Below are positions 1 through 5,510 of a DNA stretch of 9,586 nucleotides, piece after piece. Position numbers and translations under genes: made by a program. Each line of letters begins with the position of its first letter. Within the stretch, counting starts at the first letter, position 1. The notes under the pieces are model-generated. The model was given only the letters and a program-made list of their open reading frames with translations. It searched no databases and was not told the DNA's origin. The DNA is from Alistipes sp. GTDB taxonomy: Bacteria > Bacteroidota > Bacteroidia > Bacteroidales > Rikenellaceae. Location: positions 1-9,586 of the forward strand of contig JAFOCZ010000189.1 in assembly GCA_017380955.1 (NCBI GenBank), in the 5' to 3' direction.

Positions 1-465
1 ACCAATCTTTCGTGGATACTCACGCGCCGTGCGAAAACGGGTGTGAAAGCCCTTGAAGTTACCCTCGTCGAGGAGCAGTTTGTTCTCCTGCGAGAGGTAG
101 CCCACAACAAGTATTGCGGCACGAGGGCTCTGACGTGCCTTCGTGAGTTGTTTGTTGAGACTCTCAACCGACATATCGAGGATAGAGGCGAGGCGCAACG
201 TGTCGAAACCCTCCTTCGGCAACTCACGGTGCACCACCACAACATCGTAGCATACCCTACTCTTAACCAAATACTCGCCACGGCGGTCAAGCACCTCGCC
301 ACGCATAGGGTATTCGGTCTCGACACGCACAATGTTCCTCGTAGCCTTAGCATCGTACTCATCCGAGAGAATCTGCATAGAGAACAGACGGATGAGGATG
401 ACAACGCCCACAGCGATGACTATGATGCGCAGCATACGATGGTGTATATATCCCTGATTAGACAT
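1..465 (-). CDS. mrdA: Penicillin-binding protein 2 (peptidoglycan transpeptidase), N-terminal part, cut by window edge
   Basis: My reading of the minus strand gives 155 codons with no stop, starting MSNQGYIHHRMLRIIV and running off the left edge. Residues 11-33 form one hydrophobic membrane anchor preceded by basic residues. Residues 55-66 read RGEVLDRRGEYL, the conserved motif at the start of the dimerisation (pedestal) domain of class B PBPs. The catalytic transpeptidase domain with its SxxK serine would lie outside the window. PBP2 cross-links lateral-wall peptidoglycan in the periplasm as part of the Rod complex with MreB/C/D and RodA. Its ATG shares one base with the mreD stop (TAATG), which indicates translational coupling, and the position after mreD is the classic one for mrdA. 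I infer that rodA follows beyond the edge. The identification rests on the motif and gene order because only about a quarter of the protein is visible. Confidence 0.93.
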   Translation of the reverse strand, partial: MSNQGYIHHRMLRIIVIAVGVVILIRLFSMQILSDEYDAKATRNIVRVETEYPMRGEVLDRRGEYLVKSRVCYDVVVVHRELPKEGFDTLRLASILDMSVESLNKQLTKARQSPRAAILVVGYLSQENKLLLDEGNFKGFHTRFRTAREYPRKIG

Positions 466-980
466 TACTTAACAACGATTTTAGAGAGGAACAAACGCAA
501 TATAGGCCACGCCACAACAACCGACATAAGGGTGCTGAGCACAATAGTGGCAATGAGACGCAATGGCGAGATGAACGACAGAGTCTCCAAGAGGAAGAAC
601 ATCGTATGGTGCAAGCCAAGCATAGCCGTAGCATATATCATCAACTGACGCAATGGCAGACGTGACAAGAGCGATGACTGATCGCCAAACTCCACGCTAC
701 GACCCGTAGTGATATACATAACCCAATGGCGTAACACCACCAATGGCAGCAGCGTAGCGGTGTACAACCCTGCACCACCCAACGCCACGTCCATAACAAC
801 ACCTACGCCCAACGAGCCAAGCAACACCCATATAGTGCGCAACTCCATAGGCAGCAGCATAACAATAAGCGGAAAGAGCATAGGGCGTATCCACAACGCG
901 ATGCTCAGTTCGTCGAGAACAAATATCTGAAGCAGTAGCAACACTACCGTCATTGTCAGGTACGGAATATTTCTAAACAT
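465..980 (-). CDS. mreD: Rod shape-determining protein MreD
   Basis: This 171-residue, almost entirely hydrophobic protein has the size of MreD proteins (about 160-175 aa). Runs of hydrophobic residues suggest five or six membrane helices, for example around residues 5-25, 30-46, 48-72, 74-90, 113-135 and 140-165, with a polar loop near 92-108 (TTGRSVEFGDQSSLLSRL). It has no catalytic motif. In the family it acts as an inner-membrane partner of MreC and the RodA-PBP2 synthase. It starts with ATG 41 bp after the mreC stop and its TAA overlaps the ATG of mrdA by one base. Sequence similarity in MreD is weak in general, so the call depends largely on topology, length and its place between mreC and mrdA, which together are convincing. 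Confidence 0.93.
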   Translation of the reverse strand: MFRNIPYLTMTVVLLLLQIFVLDELSIALWIRPMLFPLIVMLLPMELRTIWVLLGSLGVGVVMDVALGGAGLYTATLLPLVVLRHWVMYITTGRSVEFGDQSSLLSRLPLRQLMIYATAMLGLHHTMFFLLETLSFISPLRLIATIVLSTLMSVVVAWPILRLFLSKIVVK

Positions 981-1021
981 AGTAGTAGTATCTCACGACA
1001 ATCAAAAAAACACTTACCCAC

Positions 1022-1855
1022 CTACTGCGCCTGCTGCACGAGGCTCTCAATCTCGTGGTAGTGGGTATTCTCCACGATAAGGAGGTTATCCAACCTCGAC
1101 ATATCGGCAGCGATGGTTATCTTGGCGCTATATGCCGACTTTGCAGAGTTCAACTCATAGGACTTGACCGTACCCAGCAGCACACCATCGGGCAGACGCT
1201 CCGAACGCACCTCAACACGCATACCCTCCTGAGGCTCGGAGTATACCGAGAGATCCTTGGCATCTACCTCATACATCGAGTCTCCCGACCACCACACTAC
1301 ACAGACGTGGCCATTGTCGACCAAACGACCGCCGGTGCTGAACTCAACGTTGAGCATAGGCTGCACAACAGAGTAGTGGTCGCTGCACGACACCACATAT
1401 CCCACAAGGGCATTCTCCGCCGTGACAACACCCATATCCTTAGAGATGCCATCCATAGCACCACGATCCAGCACCAGGTAGTTACGCTGGCGGTTGGTGG
1501 TCATAGAGACAACCTTGGCAGGATGGTAGCGGAAGTGTGAGGCACTATCATCGCCATCCTGGGCAAACATACCCTCCACAACCTCGCCCTCCTGCTGCAT
1601 AGTGAGGCTCTGCACCTCGGCACTCAGCGCCGCAACACGCTCCATAAGAGCACGATTCTCGTCGGGAAGAGCAAAGAAGTTCTGGGTGTAGGTGACAGCG
1701 CCACTGATGGAAGCACCCACAGCGGTGGTACGCGCCAGAATCTTGGCCTCGGTATATGGCGATGAGGTGGCATAACTCCACAGGGCAGCAACCTCCAACA
1801 CCACGAAGATAACAAAGACGTAGATAAGTTTTATAAACTCTAAAAGTCGATACAT
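1022..1855 (-). CDS. mreC: Rod shape-determining protein MreC
   Basis: MreC is the bitopic periplasmic scaffold that links MreB filaments to PBP2 and activates it. The protein begins MYRLLEFIKLIYVFVIF, with a single membrane helix at about residues 8-28. A short heptad-like coiled-coil region follows at about residues 63-87 (ENRALMERVAALSAEVQSL), then a beta-rich MreC domain including VVSMTTNRQRNYLVLDRG and GMDGISKDMGVVT-type strands near residues 117-150. The open frame extends nine codons further to a TTG at 1882, but I chose the ATG at 1855 because it gives the usual Bacteroidales MreC N-terminus, a few residues ahead of the helix. The resulting length of 277 aa is normal. It lies 66 bp after mreB and 41 bp before mreD in the same operon. 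Confidence 0.95.
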   Translation of the reverse strand: MYRLLEFIKLIYVFVIFVVLEVAALWSYATSSPYTEAKILARTTAVGASISGAVTYTQNFFALPDENRALMERVAALSAEVQSLTMQQEGEVVEGMFAQDGDDSASHFRYHPAKVVSMTTNRQRNYLVLDRGAMDGISKDMGVVTAENALVGYVVSCSDHYSVVQPMLNVEFSTGGRLVDNGHVCVVWWSGDSMYEVDAKDLSVYSEPQEGMRVEVRSERLPDGVLLGTVKSYELNSAKSAYSAKITIAADMSRLDNLLIVENTHYHEIESLVQQAQ

Positions 1856-1921
1856 AACCGTCCGAAAGAGGCTGCCTCGCAAACGCCGACAGCCTCATAA
1901 AAAATCTATATTACTCTGATA

Positions 1922-2950
1922 CTACTTATCACCACCAATCAAGAACGAGAAGTTGCCGATGTTCTTGAGGGCTATGCACGTACCGCGTGCGATGGCGCGC
2001 AGTGGATCCTCGGCGATGTGCACAGGCAAGCCCGACTTCTTGGACAAACGAACATCGAGACCCTTGATGAGTGCACCACCACCCGCAAGGTAGATACCGT
2101 TCTTGACAACATCGGAGTACAACTCTGGTGGCATCTCCTCCAACACCTCCATAAGGGCGTTGTCCACCTTAACGAGTGACTTATCCAACGCATAGGCAAT
2201 CTCGCTGTAGTTGAGGGTCACGGTCTGAGGCAGGTTGGTGAGCATATTTGAGCCTGTGAAGACATAATCCTCAGGCTCGTTCTCCAACTCTGGGATAGCA
2301 GCACCGATGGCACACTTAATCTCCTCGGCAGTACGCTCACCAATGCGGATGCCGTGCTGCTGACGGATGTAGTTCTGGATGTCGTTGGTGAAGACATCAC
2401 CCGCAACGTTGATAGACTTTGAGCATACGATACCGCCCAACGAGATACAAGCAATCTCCGAAGTACCACCACCGATGTCGATGATGAGGTTACCCTCGGG
2501 AGCCTCTACGTCGAGACCAGCACCCAACGCTGCTGCCATAGGCTCGAACAACAGATATATCTCACGACCACCAGCGTGCTGCGCAGACTCACGTACCGCA
2601 CGAATCTCCACGTTTGTAGAGCCCGAAGGGATACATATCATCATACGCAACGATGGTGCGAACATACCTCGTGTAGCGCCAACCTTCTTGATCAAGCCAC
2701 GAAGCATCAACTCCGTAGCCTCGAAGTCGGCGATAACACCATCGCGCAAAGGACGGATGGTGCGGATGTTAGAGTGTGTCTTACCATCCATCAAGCGCGC
2801 CTTGTGACCAATGGCCATAAGGTCGCCAGTCTTGATGCTGAGTGCAACGATAGATGGCTCGTCAACGACAACCTTGCCGTTGTGCATAATGAGGGTATTG
2901 GCCGTTCCGAGGTCAATAGCCAACTCTTGTGTAAATGAAAAGATACCCAT
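1922..2950 (-). CDS. mreB: Rod shape-determining protein MreB (bacterial actin)
   Basis: MreB is the ATP-dependent actin homologue whose short membrane-bound filaments orient lateral cell-wall synthesis. At 342 aa it is full length. The actin-fold signatures are intact: phosphate-1 loop DLGTANT (13-19), the catalytic-glutamate segment FEPMAAA (E137), phosphate-2 loop DIGGGTSEIA (158-167) and adenosine loop AGGGALIKG (289-297), followed by the family block LPVHIAEDPLRAIARGT. The N-terminus MGIFSFTQELAIDLG is the normal start, with a short amphipathic lead suited to membrane contact. It is the first gene of the mreBCD-mrdA operon. Its transcript probably starts near 3126, leaving an unusually long leader of about 175 nt with a terminator-like hairpin (see 3032-3070). 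Confidence 0.98.
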   Translation of the reverse strand: MGIFSFTQELAIDLGTANTLIMHNGKVVVDEPSIVALSIKTGDLMAIGHKARLMDGKTHSNIRTIRPLRDGVIADFEATELMLRGLIKKVGATRGMFAPSLRMMICIPSGSTNVEIRAVRESAQHAGGREIYLLFEPMAAALGAGLDVEAPEGNLIIDIGGGTSEIACISLGGIVCSKSINVAGDVFTNDIQNYIRQQHGIRIGERTAEEIKCAIGAAIPELENEPEDYVFTGSNMLTNLPQTVTLNYSEIAYALDKSLVKVDNALMEVLEEMPPELYSDVVKNGIYLAGGGALIKGLDVRLSKKSGLPVHIAEDPLRAIARGTCIALKNIGNFSFLIGGDK

Positions 2951-3007
2951 ATTCTTGTTTTTATTATTTTATGCTACGTCGGTGGACGCGACCAATGCTC
3001 CGAGTTG

Positions 3008-3029
3008 CTATATATGGGAGAATATATAG
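3008..3029. repeat. Perfect inverted repeat in the mreB leader
   Basis: CTATATAT and ATATATAG are perfect 8-bp arms around a 6-nt loop (GGGAGA), located 58 bp upstream of the mreB ATG. In the mreB transcript this AU-only stem lies between the terminator-like hairpin (3032-3070) and the start codon. Its left arm overlaps another 8-bp element, AGTTGCTA (3003-3010), which has a perfect inverse copy TAGCAACT at 3086-3093, so the two pairings compete over three bases. On neither strand is it followed by a run of T, so it is not a terminator itself. Whether it has a role in RNA structure or protein binding is not shown. Confidence 0.55.
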
Positions 3030-3031
3030 AT

Positions 3032-3070
3032 AAAAAAACCGACTCTTGGCACTCTCACCGCCAGGTGTCG
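3032..3070 (-). terminator. Intrinsic terminator-like hairpin inside the mreB leader (possible attenuator)
   Basis: Read on the minus strand, CGACACCTGGC (3070-3060) and GCCAAGAGTCG (3050-3040) pair at 9 of 11 positions around a 9-nt loop. The stem is followed after one G by seven T (3038-3032), which is the standard layout of a Rho-independent terminator. It lies about 90 bp upstream of the mreB ATG and downstream of the likely mreB promoter. The only transcripts it could stop are those heading into mreBCD or antisense RNA from the gpsA side. An alternative small stem, CACC-TGGC-GGTG (3067-3056), would disrupt it. The function as an attenuator is inferred; the hairpin and T-run are seen directly. 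Confidence 0.6.
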
Positions 3071-3131
3071 TAACTCGTTACATTTTAGCAACTTAACCCC
3101 TACGGGGTAAATTACCGTCGCATCTACTTTG

Positions 3132-3164
3132 CAAAGATAGGAAAAAGATATGGACATTTTGCAA
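3132..3164 (-). promoter_or_regulatory. Likely mreBCD-mrdA promoter (Bacteroidales type)
   Basis: On the minus strand TATCTTTG (3139-3132) is an exact match to the Bacteroidales -7 box TAnnTTTG. A TTG (3164-3162) lies 22 bp upstream and could be the -33 element, slightly farther than the common spacing of about 19-21. Transcription would start near 3126. The -7 box lies in a 10-bp palindrome CTTTGCAAAG (3127-3136). No other TAnnTTTG occurs on this strand between here and the mreB start. Confidence 0.55.
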
Positions 3165-3192
3165 GGGTTTTCACATTTTTTTTATAAATTTG
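3158..3192 (+). promoter_or_regulatory. Likely gpsA promoter (Bacteroidales type)
   Basis: TAAATTTG (3185-3192) matches the -7 consensus TAnnTTTG exactly and lies 17 bp before the ATG at 3210. A TTTG at 3158-3161 is 23 bp upstream, a rather long spacing for the -33 element. It falls in TTGCAA (3159-3164), whose other strand supplies the candidate -33 element of the divergent mreB promoter. The same TAAATTTG box at a similar distance from the start codon is seen before yggS. Confidence 0.5.
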
Positions 3193-3209
3193 TCAATAAT
3201 TTTTTACCT

Positions 3210-4214
3210 ATGGACACAAAGAGTAGCCCCCGTTGTGCTGTCTTAGGATATGGCAGTTGGGCAACAGCAATTGTAAAGACACTTACCTTCAACCGCCACC
3301 ACGTTGACTGGCTGGTGTTGAATGACGATATTCGCGAGTCTCTCGTAACACGCAACCGCAACGTTAAGTACCTCCCCTGGTGCTACATCGATGGCGACTA
3401 CTTCACAGTATCGGCAGATATAAACGAGGTGGTGCGTGATGCCGACATAGTATTCGTGGCGATGCCATCGGCATTTATGAAGAAGTTCCTCGACCCACTG
3501 ACCGAGAGCCTCAAGGATAAGATTGTGGTGTCGGCAGTTAAGGGTATCATCCCTGGCGACTACCTCACCATCGTGGAGCATATCCACAAATACTACGACG
3601 TACCTATGGCAAACCTCGCCGTGGTAACAGGCCCTTCGCACGCCGAAGAGGTGGCGCAGTTGCAGTTGTCGTACCTCACCGTGGCATCCGAGAGTGTGGA
3701 GAATGCCGAGGCGGTGCGTAATCTCCTTGCCAATGAGTATTTCCGTTGTAGCCTATCTACCGACGTACTTGGCGTTGAGGCTGCGGCGATTATGAAGAAT
3801 ATCTACGCCGTGGCGGTGGGTATCGCCGTGGGCTTGCGCTATGGTGATAACTTCCTCGCAGTGCTCATCGCGGGATGTGCCGCAGAGATGAAACGCTTCA
3901 TAGACGAGGCTATCCAGGTGGAGAATCGTGATATCAACAGCGCTGCATATATGGGTGACCTGCTCGTGACCTGCTACTCGCCACTCAGCCGTAACCGCCG
4001 TCTCGGTACGCTGATGGGTAAGGGATGCTCGGTGAAGAGCGCCCTGAACGAGATGACGATGGTTGCCGAGGGTTACTACGCTGCCGAGTGCATACGCCTC
4101 AGTTCTATGCGTCGCAACATCGAGATGCCTATCGCAGATATGGTGTGGTCGGTGCTCTACAACAATGTCTCGGCACGCGAGGCTATGAATAACCTCATAC
4201 AGATTCTGAAGTAA
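3210..4214 (+). CDS. gpsA: NAD(P)H-dependent glycerol-3-phosphate dehydrogenase
   Basis: GpsA reduces dihydroxyacetone phosphate to sn-glycerol 3-phosphate in the cytoplasm, the entry step of phospholipid synthesis. With the ATG at 3210 it is 334 aa, the normal length. Visible signatures are the Rossmann loop VLGYGSWATAI (11-21), VSAVKGI with the conserved Lys111, VTGPSHAEEVA (139-149), the C-terminal domain signature GVEAAAIMKNIYAVAVGI with the presumed catalytic Lys196, YGDN (211-214) and GDLLVTCYSPLSRNRRLG (249-266). The frame is open back to an ATG at 3150, but those 20 extra residues would contain the promoter box and precede the family's normal N-terminus, so I chose 3210. The segment FLAVLIAGCAAEM replaces the ALITRGLAEM seen in Proteobacteria, a variation typical of Bacteroidetes GpsA. 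It is transcribed away from mreB and ends before a foldback element and a strong terminator. Confidence 0.96.
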   Translation: MDTKSSPRCAVLGYGSWATAIVKTLTFNRHHVDWLVLNDDIRESLVTRNRNVKYLPWCYIDGDYFTVSADINEVVRDADIVFVAMPSAFMKKFLDPLTESLKDKIVVSAVKGIIPGDYLTIVEHIHKYYDVPMANLAVVTGPSHAEEVAQLQLSYLTVASESVENAEAVRNLLANEYFRCSLSTDVLGVEAAAIMKNIYAVAVGIAVGLRYGDNFLAVLIAGCAAEMKRFIDEAIQVENRDINSAAYMGDLLVTCYSPLSRNRRLGTLMGKGCSVKSALNEMTMVAEGYYAAECIRLSSMRRNIEMPIADMVWSVLYNNVSAREAMNNLIQILK

Positions 4215-4222
4215 ACCTTAGA

Positions 4223-4342
4223 GAAGCCGTCTAACAAGGTTATTTTGGCGTTGCACTCGACCTCAAAAGCCTCATTTACGCCGAGTAAACTCCGGTTTTT
4301 CGGTCTTCGTGCGCCTAAAACTAACTCTTGTTATACGACTTC
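4223..4342. repeat. 120-bp imperfect palindromic (foldback) element after gpsA
   Basis: The spacer between the gpsA stop and the terminator folds on itself almost completely. Starting from the left edge, the blocks GAAG, CGT, TAACAAG, GTTA, TTTT, GGCG, GACC, AAAA, CC and TTTAC recur in the same order on the opposite strand from the right edge at 4342. The fold closes on TTTAC-GCCGA-GTAAA (4275-4289). Small indels and substitutions separate the arms, as in an aged foldback element. It has no ORF and no clear target-site duplication. It could be a MITE-like repeat or a structured RNA transcribed from the end of gpsA. A search for copies elsewhere in the genome would separate the two. Confidence 0.6.
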
Positions 4343-4361
4343 CAGTATTCCCATAAAAATT

Positions 4362-4392
4362 GGGCTTGCCTAACATATTGTTGGACAAGCCC
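4362..4392. terminator. Bidirectional intrinsic terminator between gpsA and truA
   Basis: GGGCTTG (4362-4368) and CAAGCCC (4386-4392) are perfect arms, and AAC/GTT extends the stem across an internal loop. On the plus strand the stem is followed by TTATTCTTT, ending gpsA transcripts. On the minus strand it is followed by AATTTTTATGG, ending truA transcripts. It lies 7 bp beyond the truA stop codon, which fits two converging genes sharing one terminator. Confidence 0.85.
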
Positions 4393-4399
4393 TTATTCT

Positions 4400-5134
4400 T
4401 TATTCATCATACTTAACACCCGAGAGGAAGAGTCCACAGGCGGGGGCTCCGGAACTGCAGCGCGAGAGATCCTTGCTGCGGATGATATCCTCGAACTCCG
4501 AAACAGTATAGCGACCCCTGCCAACATCAACCAATGTGCCTACGATGGCTCGCACCATATTGCGCAGAAACCTGTCGGCACGTATCGTGAAGCGCAGGGT
4601 GCCATCATCCTCAACAACCCAACGCGCATAGGTGATATGGCAGATGTTGGTCTTGTTGTTGGAGTTTAGTTTGGCAAACGACGTGAAGTCCTCATACTCA
4701 AGGAGTTTCGCTGCGGCGGCATTCATACGCTCTACGTCGATATCTGCGGTGTAGTACCACGCCGAGAAGCGCCTAAAGGGTGACTTACGCTGAGTGAGGA
4801 AGTAGGTATACTCCCTCTCACGGGCATCGAAACGCGCGTGGAGCGTAGGCCCTACCTCACGGATGCGGAGTATGGCGATGTCGGGAGGTAGCACCTTGTT
4901 GAGTTTGTAGCGCAGTTGCTGGGTATCGAGAGCCACATCGGTGTCGAAATGCGCGACATAGTATGAGGCGTTGACCCCTGTGTCGGTACGTCCTGCGCCG
5001 ACAATCTCGGTATCCGCACGCAGGAGCATCGAGAGTTTCTCCTCGATAACACCCTGCACGGTGGTGGCATCGGGCTGTCGCTGCCATCCGCAGTACGCAG
5101 CACCGTCGTATTGGAGGTCTATGAAGTAACGCAC
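4400..5134 (-). CDS. truA: tRNA pseudouridine(38-40) synthase TruA
   Basis: TruA converts uridines 38, 39 and 40 in the anticodon arm of many tRNAs to pseudouridine. The 244-residue protein has the family's normal length and start (MRYFIDLQYDGAAYCGWQRQ). The catalytic motif is GAGRTDTGVNA (47-57) with Asp51. Near the C-terminus, FLRNMVRAIVGTLVDVGRGRY matches the conserved second half of the fold. The start codon is GTG (5134-5132), chosen because it gives the family N-terminus exactly and no in-frame ATG is available upstream. Two usually conserved histidines are replaced: GVHA is GVNA, and APAHGL near the C-terminus is APACGL. Nothing suggests loss of function. The GTGAAA heptad tract begins 12 bp upstream, and the gene ends at a terminator shared with gpsA. 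Confidence 0.96.
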   Translation of the reverse strand: MRYFIDLQYDGAAYCGWQRQPDATTVQGVIEEKLSMLLRADTEIVGAGRTDTGVNASYYVAHFDTDVALDTQQLRYKLNKVLPPDIAILRIREVGPTLHARFDAREREYTYFLTQRKSPFRRFSAWYYTADIDVERMNAAAAKLLEYEDFTSFAKLNSNNKTNICHITYARWVVEDDGTLRFTIRADRFLRNMVRAIVGTLVDVGRGRYTVSEFEDIIRSKDLSRCSSGAPACGLFLSGVKYDE

Positions 5135-5146
5135 AAATCTAAGGGA

Positions 5147-5174
5147 AAGGTGAAAAGTGAAAGGTGAAAAGTAA
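5147..5174. repeat. GTGAAA heptad tract 1 (four units) upstream of truA
   Basis: Four consecutive 7-bp units read AAGGTGA, AAAGTGA, AAGGTGA, AAAGTAA. The tract ends in AAAGTAAGG, which leads directly into the small hairpin GCC-TAC-GGC (5178-5186). The same arrangement occurs at 5193-5241 and, with the order reversed, downstream of yggS. The unit length of 7 is not a multiple of 3 and it is non-coding here. From truA the tract reads as a pyrimidine-rich stretch just before the GTG start. Confidence 0.85.
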
Positions 5175-5192
5175 GGTGCCTACGGCGATTTT

Positions 5193-5241
5193 TAAGTGAA
5201 AGGTGAAAGGTGAAAACTGAAAAGTAAGGCGTCTGCGACGC
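5193..5241. repeat. GTGAAA heptad tract 2 (five units) with small hairpin
   Basis: Units TAAGTGA, AAGGTGA, AAGGTGA, AAACTGA, AAAGTAA (5193-5227) are followed by the hairpin GCGTC-TGC-GACGC (5229-5241). The junction segment at 5221-5240 is identical at 16 of 20 positions to that at 5168-5187. Two of the differences are a compensating pair that keeps the stem: C:G in the first copy becomes T:A in the second. Tract plus hairpin therefore behaves as one composite repeat present twice in tandem. Confidence 0.8.
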
Positions 5242-5257
5242 GTCTATATTAGTATAG

Positions 5258-5366
5258 TATGTCATCCCGAGCCTGTCGAGGGATCTCCTCGTAGGGCGCA
5301 CCACTGACAACGAACACATAGCGAGGAGATTCTTCGACTCCGCTACGCTTCGCTCAGAATGACATA
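5258..5366. repeat. 109-bp foldback element (MITE-like) with TATGTCAT ends
   Basis: The ends are perfect inverse copies: TATGTCAT (5258-5265) and ATGACATA (5359-5366). Inside, GAGC/GCTC (5269-5272 with 5352-5355), GTCGA/TCGAC (5275-5279 with 5334-5338) and ATCTCCTCG/CGAGGAGAT (5283-5291 with 5322-5330) pair in nested order, leaving a loop of about 30 nt. The right arm carries an extra segment, CTACGCTTC, so the arms are not equal in length. Sequences of the type CATCCCGAGCCTGTCGAGGG and CTTCGCTCAGAATGAC are, from my memory, common intergenic repeats in many bacterial genomes. It encodes no protein, so any movement would have needed a transposase supplied elsewhere. Confidence 0.7.
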
Positions 5367-5410
5367 GAGGGTTACCGTGCGCCTCCTCGGTATGACGGGT
5401 TTATTATTTT

Positions 5411-5510
5411 CAGGGGAATGATGGGGAGAGATGGGTAGTTATGGGTAGAGATGGGTATTTCCCTATCTCTCCCCATTTATCCCTATCAATCCCTATAACT
5501 CCCCATCATA
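5411..5510. repeat. Mirror-complement decamer array: five G-units then five C-units
   Basis: One hundred bases are built from ten in-register 10-bp units. Units starting at 5411, 5421, 5431, 5441 and 5451 carry GGG or GGGG (type ATGGGTAGAG). Units starting at 5461, 5471, 5481, 5491 and 5501 carry CCC or CCCC (type CCCTATCAAT), the reverse complement of the first type. The outermost 11 bases pair perfectly (ATGATGGGGAG at 5418-5428 with 5499-5509), and the inner units pair imperfectly in register. Each strand has five G-tracts separated by 6-7 nt, which meets the usual G-quadruplex pattern. There is no spacer diversity and it is not a CRISPR. Confidence 0.85.

Noticed and set aside
43..648. 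A 201-codon plus-strand ORF antisense to mrdA and mreD
   Set aside because: The minus strand encodes clear PBP2 and MreD here. The antisense translation is His/Thr/Arg-rich with no recognisable motif, typical of the shadow of a GC-rich gene.
1856..1882. TTG at 1882 as the mreC start
   Set aside because: It would add nine residues ahead of the usual MreC N-terminus with a rare start codon, while an ATG in frame at 1855 gives the family-like start.
3008..3029. AT-rich hairpin as a terminator for mreB-strand or plus-strand transcripts
   Set aside because: The stem is all A/T apart from one end pair and is not followed by a T-run on either strand in the 3' direction.
3125..3132. TACTTTGC on the plus strand as the gpsA -7 box
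   Set aside because: It has one base instead of two between TA and TTTG. TAAATTTG at 3185-3192 is an exact match and better placed for the ATG at 3210.
4214..4241. AACCTT/AAGGTT inverted repeat right after gpsA as its terminator
   Set aside because: The stem has a bulged centre and only a short ATTTT follows. The GC-rich stem at 4362-4392 is far better, and this repeat mostly lies within the larger foldback element.
5147..5510. CRISPR array
   Set aside because: Repeat units are 7 or 10 bp and contiguous, without unique spacers, and no cas genes are present.
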